The notes under the pieces: generated by a model
The model's input: the letters and a program-made list of their open reading frames with translations, nothing else
Databases searched by the model: none
Told to the model about the DNA's origin: nothing
Shown here: positions 24,505 through 32,285 of the stretch, piece after piece
Numbering within the stretch: the stretch's first letter is position 1
Layout of the letters: the number at the start of each line of letters is the position of its first letter
Made by a program: the position numbers and the translations under genes
From: an uncultured Spartobacteria bacterium
GTDB taxonomy: Bacteria > Verrucomicrobiota > Verrucomicrobiia > Chthoniobacterales > JAATET01
Length of the DNA: 64,000 nt
Reading direction: 5' to 3'
Assembly: GCA_938011325.1 (NCBI GenBank)
Contig: CALLUD010000007.1
Span: 186,001-250,000 of the forward strand

Positions 24505-26049
24505 TCAGGAACCCGAGGAGGGGTTCTGCATCAGCAACGAGGTGATGGCCTTCTTTTGAACCTTGCCCATTCCGTTGCGGGGCAACCGGTCGAGGACCAG
24601 AAGCTTGCGGGGCAACTTGTAGGGAGACAGCCGTGTCCGGCTCCACTCGTTCAGCTGGTGCAGGGAAAGGTCCTTCTGTCCTTCCTCGAGGGCGGCGGCA
24701 AGCGCGATGACCTCGCCCCATTTCTGGTCGGCGATGCCGACAACGGCGCATTCGCGAATCGCCGGGTGTTCCATCACCGCGGCTTCGATCTCCAGCGCCG
24801 AAATCTTGTATCCCCCGCTCTTGATAATGTCGGTCGCGAGGCGGCCAAGGATGCGGTAGTAGCCATCCTCGAGCACGGCCATGTCGCCGGTGCGGAACCA
24901 GCCGTCGGTGAAGGATTCGCGTGTGGCCTCGGGCTGTTGCCAATACTCGCGAAACACCATCGGGCCCCGCACCTGCACTTCGCCGGGCTCACCCGGCTGG
25001 ACCGGCTCGCCATTTTCCGTGCGCAGGCGCACCTCGACCGATGGAAGCGGATGCCCGACCGTGCCCGGGCGGCGTTCGCCGTGATACGGGTTGGAGAGAA
25101 TCATTCCCGTTTCGGTCATTCCGTATCGCTCGAGAAGGACCTGCCCGGTGAGCTCCCGCCATTCGTGGTGGACGCTGGCCGGCAGCGCGGAGGAACCGGA
25201 CACCATGAGCCGCATCCGCGAAAAACCCTGCAGAATGCGGGCGCGCTCCTCATCCGGCAGATTGCCCGGCCGCAGTGAATCGATGAGTTTCACGTAGATT
25301 GTCGGCACGGCCATGAAGACTGTGTAGGCGCCGGCGGCGACGCGGCTGAGGATCTTCGGTTCGATGAACTTCGGGAACGTCTCGATGCATGCGCCGGACC
25401 ACAATGCGCAGCAGGCGATGTTCACGATGCCGTGGATGTGATGCAGCGGCAGGAAAAGCGGAATCCGATCGTCGGCGCTCCAATGCCACGCCGCGACGAG
25501 CGTTTCGATCTGGGCGCGCAGGCTGGCGTGTGTGCTGACGACTCCCTTCGGACGGCTGGTCGTGCCGCTCGTATAAAGGATCATCGCCCGCCGCGATTCC
25601 TGGATCTCTGGAAGCGCGCCGGTCGCCTGCGGGTCGAGGTCTTCCCAATATAAAAGGCGGACGTTTTCCTGAAGCGGCGGAACCGAAGCGGCGAAAGCCC
25701 GCATGACGATCACAATCTCCGCCTCCGAGTCGCGCAGCACGTGGTCGAGCTCCGGATGGGTGGCGGCTACGGAAAGCGGAACGGCAATGCCTCCGGCGCG
25801 CCAGATGCCCCATTGCATGGAAAAGTATTCGAATCCGGCAGGCGCGAGAAAGGCCACCCGGGTTTCGGCAAGATCGGGCCGCCCCTGCAGCAGCGCGGAA
25901 GCAACCGCCTCGGAGCGCTGCAGCAGCTCCGCGTAGTCGTGGGCGTGATCGCCGTCGACAATGGCGGTGCGGTTCCCGTGTTCACGGGCCCGTTCCACGA
26001 TCTTCAGCGTTTTGGGTGTAGGATGAACGTCCGCGATTTTCTCGGTCAT
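24505..26049 (-). CDS. matB: Malonyl-CoA synthetase-like acyl-CoA ligase (MatB type)
   Basis: 514 aa from ATG 26049. The ANL-superfamily AMP-binding enzyme has P-loop YTSGTTSRPKGVV, ERYGMTETGMILSNPY, GWFRTGDMA, the hinge region YRILGRLATDIIKSGGYKIS and C-terminal catalytic lysine NGMGKVQKKA. The ERYGMTETG-SNPY-GERRPGTVG block is very like malonate-CoA ligases. Context agrees: its ATG overlaps the madM stop by 4 nt and madL precedes. Together they would import malonate and activate it with CoA and ATP to malonyl-CoA. Confidence 0.88.
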   Translation of the reverse strand: MTEKIADVHPTPKTLKIVERAREHGNRTAIVDGDHAHDYAELLQRSEAVASALLQGRPDLAETRVAFLAPAGFEYFSMQWGIWRAGGIAVPLSVAATHPELDHVLRDSEAEIVIVMRAFAASVPPLQENVRLLYWEDLDPQATGALPEIQESRRAMILYTSGTTSRPKGVVSTHASLRAQIETLVAAWHWSADDRIPLFLPLHHIHGIVNIACCALWSGACIETFPKFIEPKILSRVAAGAYTVFMAVPTIYVKLIDSLRPGNLPDEERARILQGFSRMRLMVSGSSALPASVHHEWRELTGQVLLERYGMTETGMILSNPYHGERRPGTVGHPLPSVEVRLRTENGEPVQPGEPGEVQVRGPMVFREYWQQPEATRESFTDGWFRTGDMAVLEDGYYRILGRLATDIIKSGGYKISALEIEAAVMEHPAIRECAVVGIADQKWGEVIALAAALEEGQKDLSLHQLNEWSRTRLSPYKLPRKLLVLDRLPRNGMGKVQKKAITSLLMQNPSSGS

Positions 26050-26804
26050 AGGTATCGATCGATGATAAAGAACACGACAGACGGCCCCAGAAGGCAGCCG
26101 AGTCCGGTGTAGAAAGTTGCTGTCATGGCCCCGTAGGGAACCAGCTTTGGATTCGTCGCGGCGAGACCTGCGACCACGCCACTGGTCGTTCCCATAAGGC
26201 CGCCGAAGACAAGCGCCGTGCGGGGATTGTTGAGGCCAACGAGCGGTGCAACAAATGGCGTGACGACCATTACGAGGATCGCCTTCACCAATCCCGCGCC
26301 GACGCTCAATGCGATGACTTCGGAGCTCGCACCAAGCGCCGAACCCGTCACGGGCCCCACGATGTAGGTGGCAGCGCCGCCACCGATCGTGGTGACGCTC
26401 ACGGCGTCCCGATATCCGAAGCCCCACGCAATGGCTCCGCCAATCACGAAGGAAACGAATACTCCGGCAAACAGGGAAATTGCCCCGCAAAGCCCCGCGT
26501 GCTTGAACTCTTCCACGCGCACGCCAATGGCGGTGGCCACGATGGCGAGATCCCGCAGCATCGCACCGCCAAGGATTCCCATCCCGGCCAGCACCGGGAT
26601 GTCGGCCACCCCCTTGTTCCCGCCCGTTGCGACTCCTCCGAAATAGGCCATCACGAGCCCGAGCAGCACGGCGACCGCCGAGCCGTGGAGGCGCCCTTTC
26701 GTCAGCCAGCGGGAAAGGGAATATGAGACCGCCACCGTAAGGCCCACCACGGCGAAGGCGGTGACGAGAGAATTTTCCGTGAGGACGATGATCAGGTCAC
26801 TCAT
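26046..26804 (-). CDS. madM: Malonate transporter subunit MadM
   Basis: 252 aa from ATG 26804, very hydrophobic with about eight or nine membrane helices. Recognised by GGVATGGNKGVADIPVLAGMGILGGAMLRDLAIVATA-like blocks and YGAMTATFYTGLGC. MadM works with MadL as a sodium-dependent malonate carrier in the cytoplasmic membrane. Its start overlaps the madL stop by 8 nt and its stop overlaps the matB start by 4 nt, a coupled three-gene operon. Confidence 0.9.
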   Translation of the reverse strand: MSDLIIVLTENSLVTAFAVVGLTVAVSYSLSRWLTKGRLHGSAVAVLLGLVMAYFGGVATGGNKGVADIPVLAGMGILGGAMLRDLAIVATAIGVRVEEFKHAGLCGAISLFAGVFVSFVIGGAIAWGFGYRDAVSVTTIGGGAATYIVGPVTGSALGASSEVIALSVGAGLVKAILVMVVTPFVAPLVGLNNPRTALVFGGLMGTTSGVVAGLAATNPKLVPYGAMTATFYTGLGCLLGPSVVFFIIDRYL

Positions 26805-27174
26805 CGGACTCTGCGGGGGTTCGTTTGCCGATTTTGCAAAGGACTGGAACGAGCGCGAAGCAGGCCGCCACCGTGACGGCTCCGGCGAGAATCGCCACCG
26901 GGCCGGCATGCAATGCGGCGCGGACATTTTGCGTGGCGGCGATGGCCACGACGATCGGCACATAAATCGCGTTCCAATAAACGACGCCCGACTCGCTCTC
27001 CGGAGTGAAGCGGCCCATGCTTCGGAGGCGGTCCGTGGCGAAGATGAGCAGCAGCATCGCGATGCCCACACCGCCCACGTTCGCGTCCAAGCCAAGCAAG
27101 CTTCCCAGCCATTTTCCGATCGAAAGGCCGGTAATAACGCAAAGGGAAAGAATCGCCGTGCCGTAGATCGCCAT
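26797..27174 (-). CDS. madL: Malonate transporter subunit MadL
   Basis: 125 aa with about four membrane helices and the family block GKWLGSLLGLDANVGGVGIAMLLLI, followed by ESGVVYWNAIYVPIVVAIAA. It is the small partner of MadM in malonate uptake. First gene of the madL-madM-matB operon, divergent from a GntR regulator over 89 nt, which points to control by that regulator. Confidence 0.9.
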   Translation of the reverse strand: MAIYGTAILSLCVITGLSIGKWLGSLLGLDANVGGVGIAMLLLIFATDRLRSMGRFTPESESGVVYWNAIYVPIVVAIAATQNVRAALHAGPVAILAGAVTVAACFALVPVLCKIGKRTPAESDE

Positions 27175-27198
27175 TACGTATCAATCGAGGGAGTTGGT

Positions 27199-27243
27199 TT
27201 GACTGTCGCCATCGTGGGCGCCAAATATGCATGCAATGCGTAT
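27199..27243. promoter_or_regulatory. Divergent madL / gntR control region with imperfect inverted repeat
   Basis: Plus-strand TTGACT (27199-27204) is a possible -35 for the gntR gene. An inverted repeat ATATGCAT-GCA-ATGCGTAT (27225-27243, 7 of 8 arm positions pair) covers the matching -10 area. It is a reasonable operator for the adjacent GntR protein, acting on both promoters. Not similar to the TTGTATAC sites further downstream. Confidence 0.4.
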
Positions 27244-27263
27244 CCAACGCGATCACAGGGAAC

Positions 27264-27923
27264 ATGGCCGCAAGCACCGCTGACGAAATTCGGGAAAGCC
27301 TTGAGCAGGCGATTATTGAGCGGGAGTTTGCCGACGGAGAGCGCCTCGACGAGGTGCGACTGGCGTCCCGCTTTGGCGTGTCGCGCACGCCGCTTCGGGA
27401 AGCGCTGCGAATGCTTTCCGGGTCCGGGCTGGTGGAGTTGATCCCGAAGCGGGGGGCGTATGTCCGCTACCCGGGCGTGGTGGAAATCGTGGAAATGTTC
27501 GAGGTGATGGGGGAACTCGAAGCGCTTTGCGGACGACTGTCGGCGCGCCGTATTTCTCCGTCGGACCTCGTGGAGCTCACACTGGCCGCCCGTGCCTGTG
27601 AGCGGGCGGGCGAAGCGAACGACCCCGACGACTACTACCACCAGAACGAGCGGTTTCATCAGTTGATCTACAGCGCGGCGGGGAACGGATTCCTTGCCAG
27701 CGAAGCGCTGCGGCTTCAGAAGCGCCTTCGCCCGTTCCGCCGCATGCAGCTCCGTGCAAGCGGACGCATCCCTCAATCCATTGCCGAGCATGCGGAAATC
27801 GTAAAAGCCATCACCGGCGGGGACGCCGAAAAAACGGCCATTGCCCTTCGCAATCACGTGACGGTCCAGGCGCAGCGGTTTCACGACCTCATCGCCGCCT
27901 ACGAGAAACACCATCGTAGCTGA
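27264..27923 (+). CDS. GntR-family (FadR/FCD subfamily) regulator, probably of malonate genes
   Basis: 219 aa from ATG 27264, which has AGGG a few nt upstream; the frame is open further up but crosses the operator. The N-terminal winged HTH contains LASRFGVSRTPLREALRMLSGSGLVELIPKRGA-type sequence, and the all-helical C-terminal FCD domain has the metal-site His pattern NERFHQLI, IAEHAEIVKAI and LRNHV. It is divergent from madL-madM-matB, the same arrangement as MatR in Rhizobium, so malonate or malonyl-CoA is a likely ligand (inference). Confidence 0.88.
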   Translation: MAASTADEIRESLEQAIIEREFADGERLDEVRLASRFGVSRTPLREALRMLSGSGLVELIPKRGAYVRYPGVVEIVEMFEVMGELEALCGRLSARRISPSDLVELTLAARACERAGEANDPDDYYHQNERFHQLIYSAAGNGFLASEALRLQKRLRPFRRMQLRASGRIPQSIAEHAEIVKAITGGDAEKTAIALRNHVTVQAQRFHDLIAAYEKHHRS

Positions 27924-27973
27924 GTCATCTGCGCGATCTGGAGGTAACAAGCCGGCCGGCACAGGAAGCATTT

Positions 27974-27994
27974 CGCACGCAACAATTTCGTGCG
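27974..27994 (+). terminator. Hairpin after the gntR gene
   Basis: CGCACG (27974-27979) and CGTGCG (27989-27994) form a 6-bp stem with a 9-nt AT-rich loop, 50 nt past the gntR stop. No U tract follows, so it is a weak call. Confidence 0.35.
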
Positions 27995-28016
27995 TCAATC
28001 ACATCGTATACAATCC
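27994..28016 (-). repeat. 23-bp repeat copy 1 with GTATAC palindrome
   Basis: Identical at 22 of 23 positions to the copy at 29124-29146, in the same orientation. It centres on GTATAC (28006-28011). The sequence resembles operators of FCD-type GntR proteins, for which MatR of Rhizobium is reported to use a TTGTA-TACA-type inverted repeat (from memory). It lies 70 nt after the gntR gene. Confidence 0.6.
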
Positions 28017-28132
28017 GTCTGATTCAGGGGATCGGCACGCCTTCACGAGAGAGTTGGGTGTTTTCGACAGAATGATGGCGGCCCAATTTTTTGCGGAAAG
28101 CTGTTCAATAATCGGGAGCCCCCAAAAGCCAA

Positions 28133-28156
28133 ACTCCCGCACGTGAGTGCGGGAGT
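28133..28156 (-). terminator. Rho-independent terminator of the PEP-CTERM gene
   Basis: Perfect 10-bp stem ACTCCCGCAC-GTGA-GTGCGGGAGT. Read on the minus strand it is followed by TTTGGCTTTTGG. It is about 50 nt after the stop of the PEP-CTERM gene. Confidence 0.75.
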
Positions 28157-28204
28157 GGCCTCGATGGAAGAATATTTTTAGTAATTTGATGGGAAGTCCG
28201 CCGA

Positions 28205-29032
28205 TCAAGCCTGCTGCCGACGGCGGCGAACCATCACCAGTGCAAGGCAGCCGGCTGCGGCAACCAAACCGTAAACTTGGGGCTCCGGAACTGCGGTCAT
28301 TTGCAGCGTGCCGATGTAGGCATAGTTGCTGGTATCCACTTTTACCGAGAGCGTGATGTTGCCGAACTCGTCCGGGACAATACCAGTAAAGGTAGCAAAC
28401 GTATTGTTGTTGCCATTGTATCCGCCCGCTCCAATACCCGGTCCTGATGTCTGAAGCAGGAAGGTGTGTGTCCCGTTGATATCGGTGATCGAATACTCCG
28501 TCTTACGGACTTCCGCCGTGTCGCGCGTGGCGAAAATCTGGAAGTTGTAAGTGAGCGACGGATTGAGGTTCGAGAACGTCATTGTTGCGATACCGGACGC
28601 GTTGGTTCCCTTGTTGATGTAGAAGTAGTCACCCGTGGCGTTCTTCGATGCGATATCACCAAGCAAAGAGGAGTCTGGATTAAGCAGGCCACCCTGATTG
28701 AATCCATTGGCCTCCCAGCCTTTGGAAAACGAGAGATTGATTCCAGTCCCCAGATTCGTCGTGGTGATCAAGTTGACGACGGTGTTGGGGGTGACATTGG
28801 AATTGTTGTCGAGGATCCACGCGTTGTTCCAATAGTTGCCAAACGCGTCCGCCTCGTTGATGCGGTTCCCGGCACTGGGGTCAATAGTTCCCGGGCCGGG
28901 CATGTATTGGCCGTCATTGCCGTTGGGCCTGGAGAAGTCGATGTAGATTTTGTCACCTGCGTTAATGGTCGCTAGGGACACCTGAGACAGCGACAGCCCT
29001 ATTAGGGCGAAGCCAAGGAATCGGAGTTTCAT
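28205..29032 (-). CDS. PEP-CTERM surface protein
   Basis: 275 aa. A signal peptide (MKLRFLGFALIGLSLSQVSLA) is followed by a Gly/Asn/Thr-rich beta-sandwich of about 220 residues, then the PEP-CTERM sorting tail: VPEPQVYGL, a hydrophobic helix and MVRRRRQQA. Such tails are processed by exosortase and the proteins go to the cell surface or extracellular matrix. The body is not a family I can name; blocks such as TATTFSNLNPSLTYNFQIFATRD-like text recall fibronectin or lectin sandwiches. It has its own promoter and terminator, so it is monocistronic. Confidence 0.88.
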   Translation of the reverse strand: MKLRFLGFALIGLSLSQVSLATINAGDKIYIDFSRPNGNDGQYMPGPGTIDPSAGNRINEADAFGNYWNNAWILDNNSNVTPNTVVNLITTTNLGTGINLSFSKGWEANGFNQGGLLNPDSSLLGDIASKNATGDYFYINKGTNASGIATMTFSNLNPSLTYNFQIFATRDTAEVRKTEYSITDINGTHTFLLQTSGPGIGAGGYNGNNNTFATFTGIVPDEFGNITLSVKVDTSNYAYIGTLQMTAVPEPQVYGLVAAAGCLALVMVRRRRQQA

Positions 29033-29100
29033 TTTGTAATCGGGAGTTGATGTTGGGGAGAATCTCCGTTCGCAGGAAACTGCGCCGGGAGTTGCGCTCG

Positions 29101-29146
29101 AAAATAAGCGAGATCGTTTTTATGTCAATCACATTGTATACAATCC
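29101..29146 (-). promoter_or_regulatory. Promoter and operator of the PEP-CTERM gene (23-bp repeat copy 2)
   Basis: On the minus strand TTGACA (29123-29128) and TATTTT (29101-29106) are separated by 16 nt, a good sigma-70-type promoter 70 nt before the start codon. Directly upstream is the perfect palindrome TTGTATACAA (29134-29143), inside the second copy of the 23-bp repeat (29124-29146). Its centre is near -44 relative to the expected start site, a position used by activators. Confidence 0.6.
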
Positions 29147-29264
29147 TGAAGGGGGAGAAGATGCCCGTTTTTTTGGGGAAAATATCAAATATTGACCCGA
29201 GCCAAGGAAAATTTGACGGCTTGTTGACCCTGAAAGAAAAAGAGCTGCGCCAGATCTGAGCTTG

Positions 29265-29274
29265 TTGTATACCA
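29265..29274 (+). promoter_or_regulatory. Third TTGTATAC site
   Basis: TTGTATACCA carries the same GTATAC core (29267-29272) just after the stop side of the acyltransferase gene. The similarity beyond the core is limited, so this may be chance. Confidence 0.3.
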
Positions 29275-29276
29275 GA

Positions 29277-30281
29277 TTACGTCGATTCCGCGTCGCTGGA
29301 AGACCTAAGGATCTTGTCGAAGCGCTTGGCGGGGTTTGCGTAGGCGGGGTAGCGGGAGGTGTCGCCGGTGGAGGGCTTGAAGCGCCAGTGCTTGTAGGCC
29401 CAGAGCCAGAGTTCGGGGCGGGCGCGGATGGAGCGCTCGAGTTCGTTCCAGCAGAGTTGGGTGATCTCGGCCGCGCTGGCGTCGGGAGGGACGTTCACCG
29501 CCGGGAGATAGCGGGCGACATAGGTTCCGTCGGGTTCGGGGGTGCATTCGCACGGGATGAGCGTGGCGTTGGTGCGGCCGCGCAGGGCGTGGAGGATCGG
29601 GCTGGCGGAGGTCCACAGGCCGAAGCAGCGGATGGGGACGGTGCCGTGTTTCGGATCGAGGCTGAGATCGGTGAGCACGCCAAACTTGCCGCCGGATTTG
29701 AGCACCTTGAGCATGCGGATGAGCACGCGTTCCTGGGGGATGATTTCGTGCCCGGTCACCCCGCGCAGGCGGCTGAAAACGGGGCCGAGCAGCGGGTTCT
29801 TGAATCGCTGGAAAATGATCGGGCCGGTCTGGATGCCGAGCGCGGAGGCGTGGCTGAGCCATTCGAAGTTGCCGAAATGGGCGCAGAAATAGATGCCCGC
29901 CTGTGTGGGGTCGCGATGGCACGGGTCGGCGTCGAGGCCTTCGATGCGGATGTATCGGCGCCAGTCGCCGCGCACGAGATTGGGCGACCAGAAAAGGCTG
30001 AGCATCGTGCGCGCAAAGTTGCGGTAGGAGTCCTTCGCGATGCGCTCGCGTTCGTCGGGCGTGTATTCGTCGCCAAAGGCGGCGCGCAGATTTTCCAGCG
30101 CGGTCGTGCGGCCTCGGGAATCGAAGTGATACGCGAGCGCGCCGAGGTCGTGCGCGATCTGCTCGATGGCGTCGTAGGGGAGCTTCGGAATCAGCCACGC
30201 GACGAATTCCAGCGCCCAGTATTCGAGGCGGTAGCGCAGGCGTTTGAAGCCGGTGATGCCGGCAAGGGGATCGTCAGGCAT
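29277..30281 (-). CDS. LpxL/HtrB-type lipid A or lysophospholipid acyltransferase
   Basis: 334 aa. The LPLAT domain has the catalytic H-x4-E motif in AHFGNFEWLSH (about residue 135), the downstream GxxxDLSLDP-like block GVLTDLSLDPKHG, and an N-terminal hydrophobic segment (EYWALEFVAWLIP). Members move an acyl chain onto lipid A precursors or related lipids at the inner membrane. Its ATG overlaps the preceding repeat gene by 8 nt, and that gene overlaps metG, so the three are translationally coupled. The exact acceptor lipid is not known. Confidence 0.87.
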   Translation of the reverse strand: MPDDPLAGITGFKRLRYRLEYWALEFVAWLIPKLPYDAIEQIAHDLGALAYHFDSRGRTTALENLRAAFGDEYTPDERERIAKDSYRNFARTMLSLFWSPNLVRGDWRRYIRIEGLDADPCHRDPTQAGIYFCAHFGNFEWLSHASALGIQTGPIIFQRFKNPLLGPVFSRLRGVTGHEIIPQERVLIRMLKVLKSGGKFGVLTDLSLDPKHGTVPIRCFGLWTSASPILHALRGRTNATLIPCECTPEPDGTYVARYLPAVNVPPDASAAEITQLCWNELERSIRARPELWLWAYKHWRFKPSTGDTSRYPAYANPAKRFDKILRSSSDAEST

Positions 30282-30672
30282 CGTGGAGGAGCGCCGGCGG
30301 CGCGGGGCGCGTGGGTTTCGAAGGGAGCGGGCGGCTTGCGACGGTCCGGGTGGGGACGGTTAAGGCCCCGTTGCGGACCTCGAAGGTCCGTTGACGCACC
30401 TCGGAGGCGGGTGAACGCACCTTCGACACGGGCAATCCCGCCTCCGAGCCGCGTTGACGCGCCTTCGAGGCGGGGGATCCCATCTCCGAGGCGCGTGAGG
30501 GGATCTTCGAGGCGGGCAATCCCGTCTCCGACACGCGTGATCGCACCTTCGAGGCGGGATGTCGCGCCTCCGAGGTGCGTGAACGCGGCTTCGAGGTGGT
30601 GGGGGGCACCTCGGGAGACCCACCCCCCACCCCGGAGGTGGGGGGGTGGACCGTCGAAGTGGAGTCCATCAT
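30274..30672 (-). CDS. Ser/Arg/Pro-rich protein encoded by 21-bp tandem repeats
   Basis: A 132-aa frame that starts ATGATG with ATGA overlapping the metG stop and ends TGA inside the ATG of the acyltransferase gene (8-nt overlap). These overlaps at both ends strongly suggest a translated gene. Residues about 26-100 are heptads such as ASKVRSR, VSETGLP, ASKIPSR and ASEMGSP, forming a 14-residue higher-order repeat, between a Pro/Gly-rich start and a Pro-rich basic end. No signal peptide or membrane helix. I do not recognise the family. All frames are free of stops here, because the repeat is a multiple of three, so mere intergenic repeat DNA remains possible. Confidence 0.5.
   Translation of the reverse strand: MMDSTSTVHPPTSGVGGGSPEVPPTTSKPRSRTSEARHPASKVRSRVSETGLPASKIPSRASEMGSPASKARQRGSEAGLPVSKVRSPASEVRQRTFEVRNGALTVPTRTVASRPLPSKPTRPAPPALLHDA
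30390..30599. repeat. 21-bp minisatellite, ten uninterrupted units plus degenerate flanks
   Basis: Ten units of exactly 21 bp on a plus-strand pattern close to GTGAAC-GCACCTTCGAGGCGG, with a shorter unit before (from 30370) and a degenerate one after. Alternate units resemble each other more, giving a 42-bp super-repeat. The period keeps the reading frame. Confidence 0.85.
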
Positions 30673-32210
30673 TCCGAAGCGGGCGTTTCGATGCGCGGGA
30701 ACAGCGGCACGGGCTTGCCGAGCTGGTGGCCGTCGGGCAGACCGCCCCAGGTCGCGTCCGCAAGGCGGAATTCGCCGCTCACACCGAGCTGATCCCAGAT
30801 GCCGCGCGCGGCCTGCGGCAGCACGGGCGAGAGCAGGATCGCGAGGATGCGCAGCGTCTCGGCGAGATGGTAGAGCGCGGCGTCGAGCGCCGCGTCGTCG
30901 CCGGCCTTGGCCAGCGCCCACGGCTTGGTCTGCTCGACAAACTGATTCGCCTCGACGGCCAGACCGAGTGCCTTTTCGAGCGCGGCGTTGATTTGAAATT
31001 CCTCCATCGCGGGCGCGTAGGCCTGCACGAAGAACTCCGCGCGCTCCTTCAACCCGCCTTCGAGGCTCTGCTTGAGCACGCCGTTGCGGTATTTCGCCGC
31101 CATGTTGAGCGTGCGGTTGAGGAGATTGCCGATGCTGTTGGCGAGGTCGACGTTGTAGCGCTGGATAAGGCGCTCCTCGCTGAAATCGGCGTCCTTGCCG
31201 GTGGTGATGTCGGCGACGAGGTAGTAGCGCACGGCGGCGGCGCCGTATTTATCGGCGAGCACGTCGGGGTCGATGACGTTGCCGAGGCTCTTGCTCATTT
31301 TTTCGCCGCTGATGTTCCACCAGCCGTGGACGAGCAGTTGCGGGATCTCGTCGTCGGAGAAGCCGATGGCCTTGAGCATGATGGGCCAGTAGACGCCGTG
31401 CGCGGGCACGAGGATGTCCTTGCCGATCACGTGCACGGCCGGCCACCAGCGTTTGAACTCGGTGAGGTCGGCGCCGGCCGCGGCGTCGTAGCCGGGCGCG
31501 AAGCTGATGTAGTTCACGAGCGCGTCGAACCACACGTAGGTGACGAAATCGCGGTCGAACGGCAGCTCGATGCCCCACGTGAGGCGCGACTTCGGGCGCG
31601 AGATGCAGAGGTCGCCTTCGAGCTTCGCCACGGCGTTGCGCAGCTCGGCGAGCCGGAAACTCGGCACCACGAGTTCGGGCCGCCGGTCGAGCAGGTCGAG
31701 CAGCCATTGCTTGTGTTCGGCGAGTTTGAACCACCAGTTTTCCTCCTCGACGAGGATGACCTCGCCCCACTCGGGGCCGAAATTCCCGTCGGGGCCGCGC
31801 TCCTTCTCGGTGAGGAACTGCTCCTGGCGCACGCTGTAGTAGCCCGACTGCTTCGCCTTGTAGAGCTGGCCCTCGTCGTGGAGGCGCTGGAGAATCGTCT
31901 GCACGCAGGCCTTGTGCGAGGCCTCGGTGGTGGCGGCCCAGCCATCGTAGTCCACGCCAAGCTTCTGCCAGAGCGCGCGGAATTTCGCGGTGATCTGGTC
32001 GACGTATTCCTGCGGCGCGATGCCGGCCTTTTCGGCCGACTGCTGGACCTTCTGCCCGTGCTGGTCGACGCCGGTGAGGAAAAACACGTCGCGCCCCGCC
32101 AGACGCTGGTAGCGGGCGATCACATCGGTGAGCACCTTCTCGTAGGCGTGCCCGATGTGCGGCGCGCCATTCGTGTAATCAATGGCGGTGGTGATGAAAA
32201 ATGGCTTCAC
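30669..32210 (-). CDS. metG: Methionyl-tRNA synthetase, short form without zinc-knuckle cysteines
   Basis: 513 aa from GTG 32210 (no earlier ATG fits; the sequence opens KPFFITTAIDYTNGAPHIGHAY). The class I HIGH motif is PHIGHAYEKV and KMSKS is EKMSKSLGN. The insertion in the connective peptide reads SGYYSVRQEQF where zinc enzymes have YC-x-x-C, so no zinc knuckle. There is no C-terminal tRNA-binding domain. It charges tRNA-Met for initiation and elongation. It is followed by the overlapping repeat gene. Confidence 0.95.
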   Translation of the reverse strand: MKPFFITTAIDYTNGAPHIGHAYEKVLTDVIARYQRLAGRDVFFLTGVDQHGQKVQQSAEKAGIAPQEYVDQITAKFRALWQKLGVDYDGWAATTEASHKACVQTILQRLHDEGQLYKAKQSGYYSVRQEQFLTEKERGPDGNFGPEWGEVILVEEENWWFKLAEHKQWLLDLLDRRPELVVPSFRLAELRNAVAKLEGDLCISRPKSRLTWGIELPFDRDFVTYVWFDALVNYISFAPGYDAAAGADLTEFKRWWPAVHVIGKDILVPAHGVYWPIMLKAIGFSDDEIPQLLVHGWWNISGEKMSKSLGNVIDPDVLADKYGAAAVRYYLVADITTGKDADFSEERLIQRYNVDLANSIGNLLNRTLNMAAKYRNGVLKQSLEGGLKERAEFFVQAYAPAMEEFQINAALEKALGLAVEANQFVEQTKPWALAKAGDDAALDAALYHLAETLRILAILLSPVLPQAARGIWDQLGVSGEFRLADATWGGLPDGHQLGKPVPLFPRIETPASE

Positions 32211-32285
32211 GGTGAATGCAACAGGGAATCACACGAGGGGCGATCTGACGAGTCCCCTTCGCGGCGGCGCGGTTTTGCGCGCAGG

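Noticed and set aside
29047..29259. 70-codon plus-strand frame before the acyltransferase gene
   Set aside because: It runs through the promoter and operator of the PEP-CTERM gene, and its translation has no family features.
30370..30600. CRISPR-like spacing of the 21-bp repeats
   Set aside because: Units are directly tandem with no unique spacers and degenerate sequence; it is a minisatellite.
30191..30763. Alternative minus-strand frame through the 21-bp repeats with leucine heptads
   Set aside because: Attractive coiled-coil pattern, but it overlaps metG and the acyltransferase by about 90 nt at each end with no suitable start, whereas the chosen frame has 4-nt and 8-nt overlaps.
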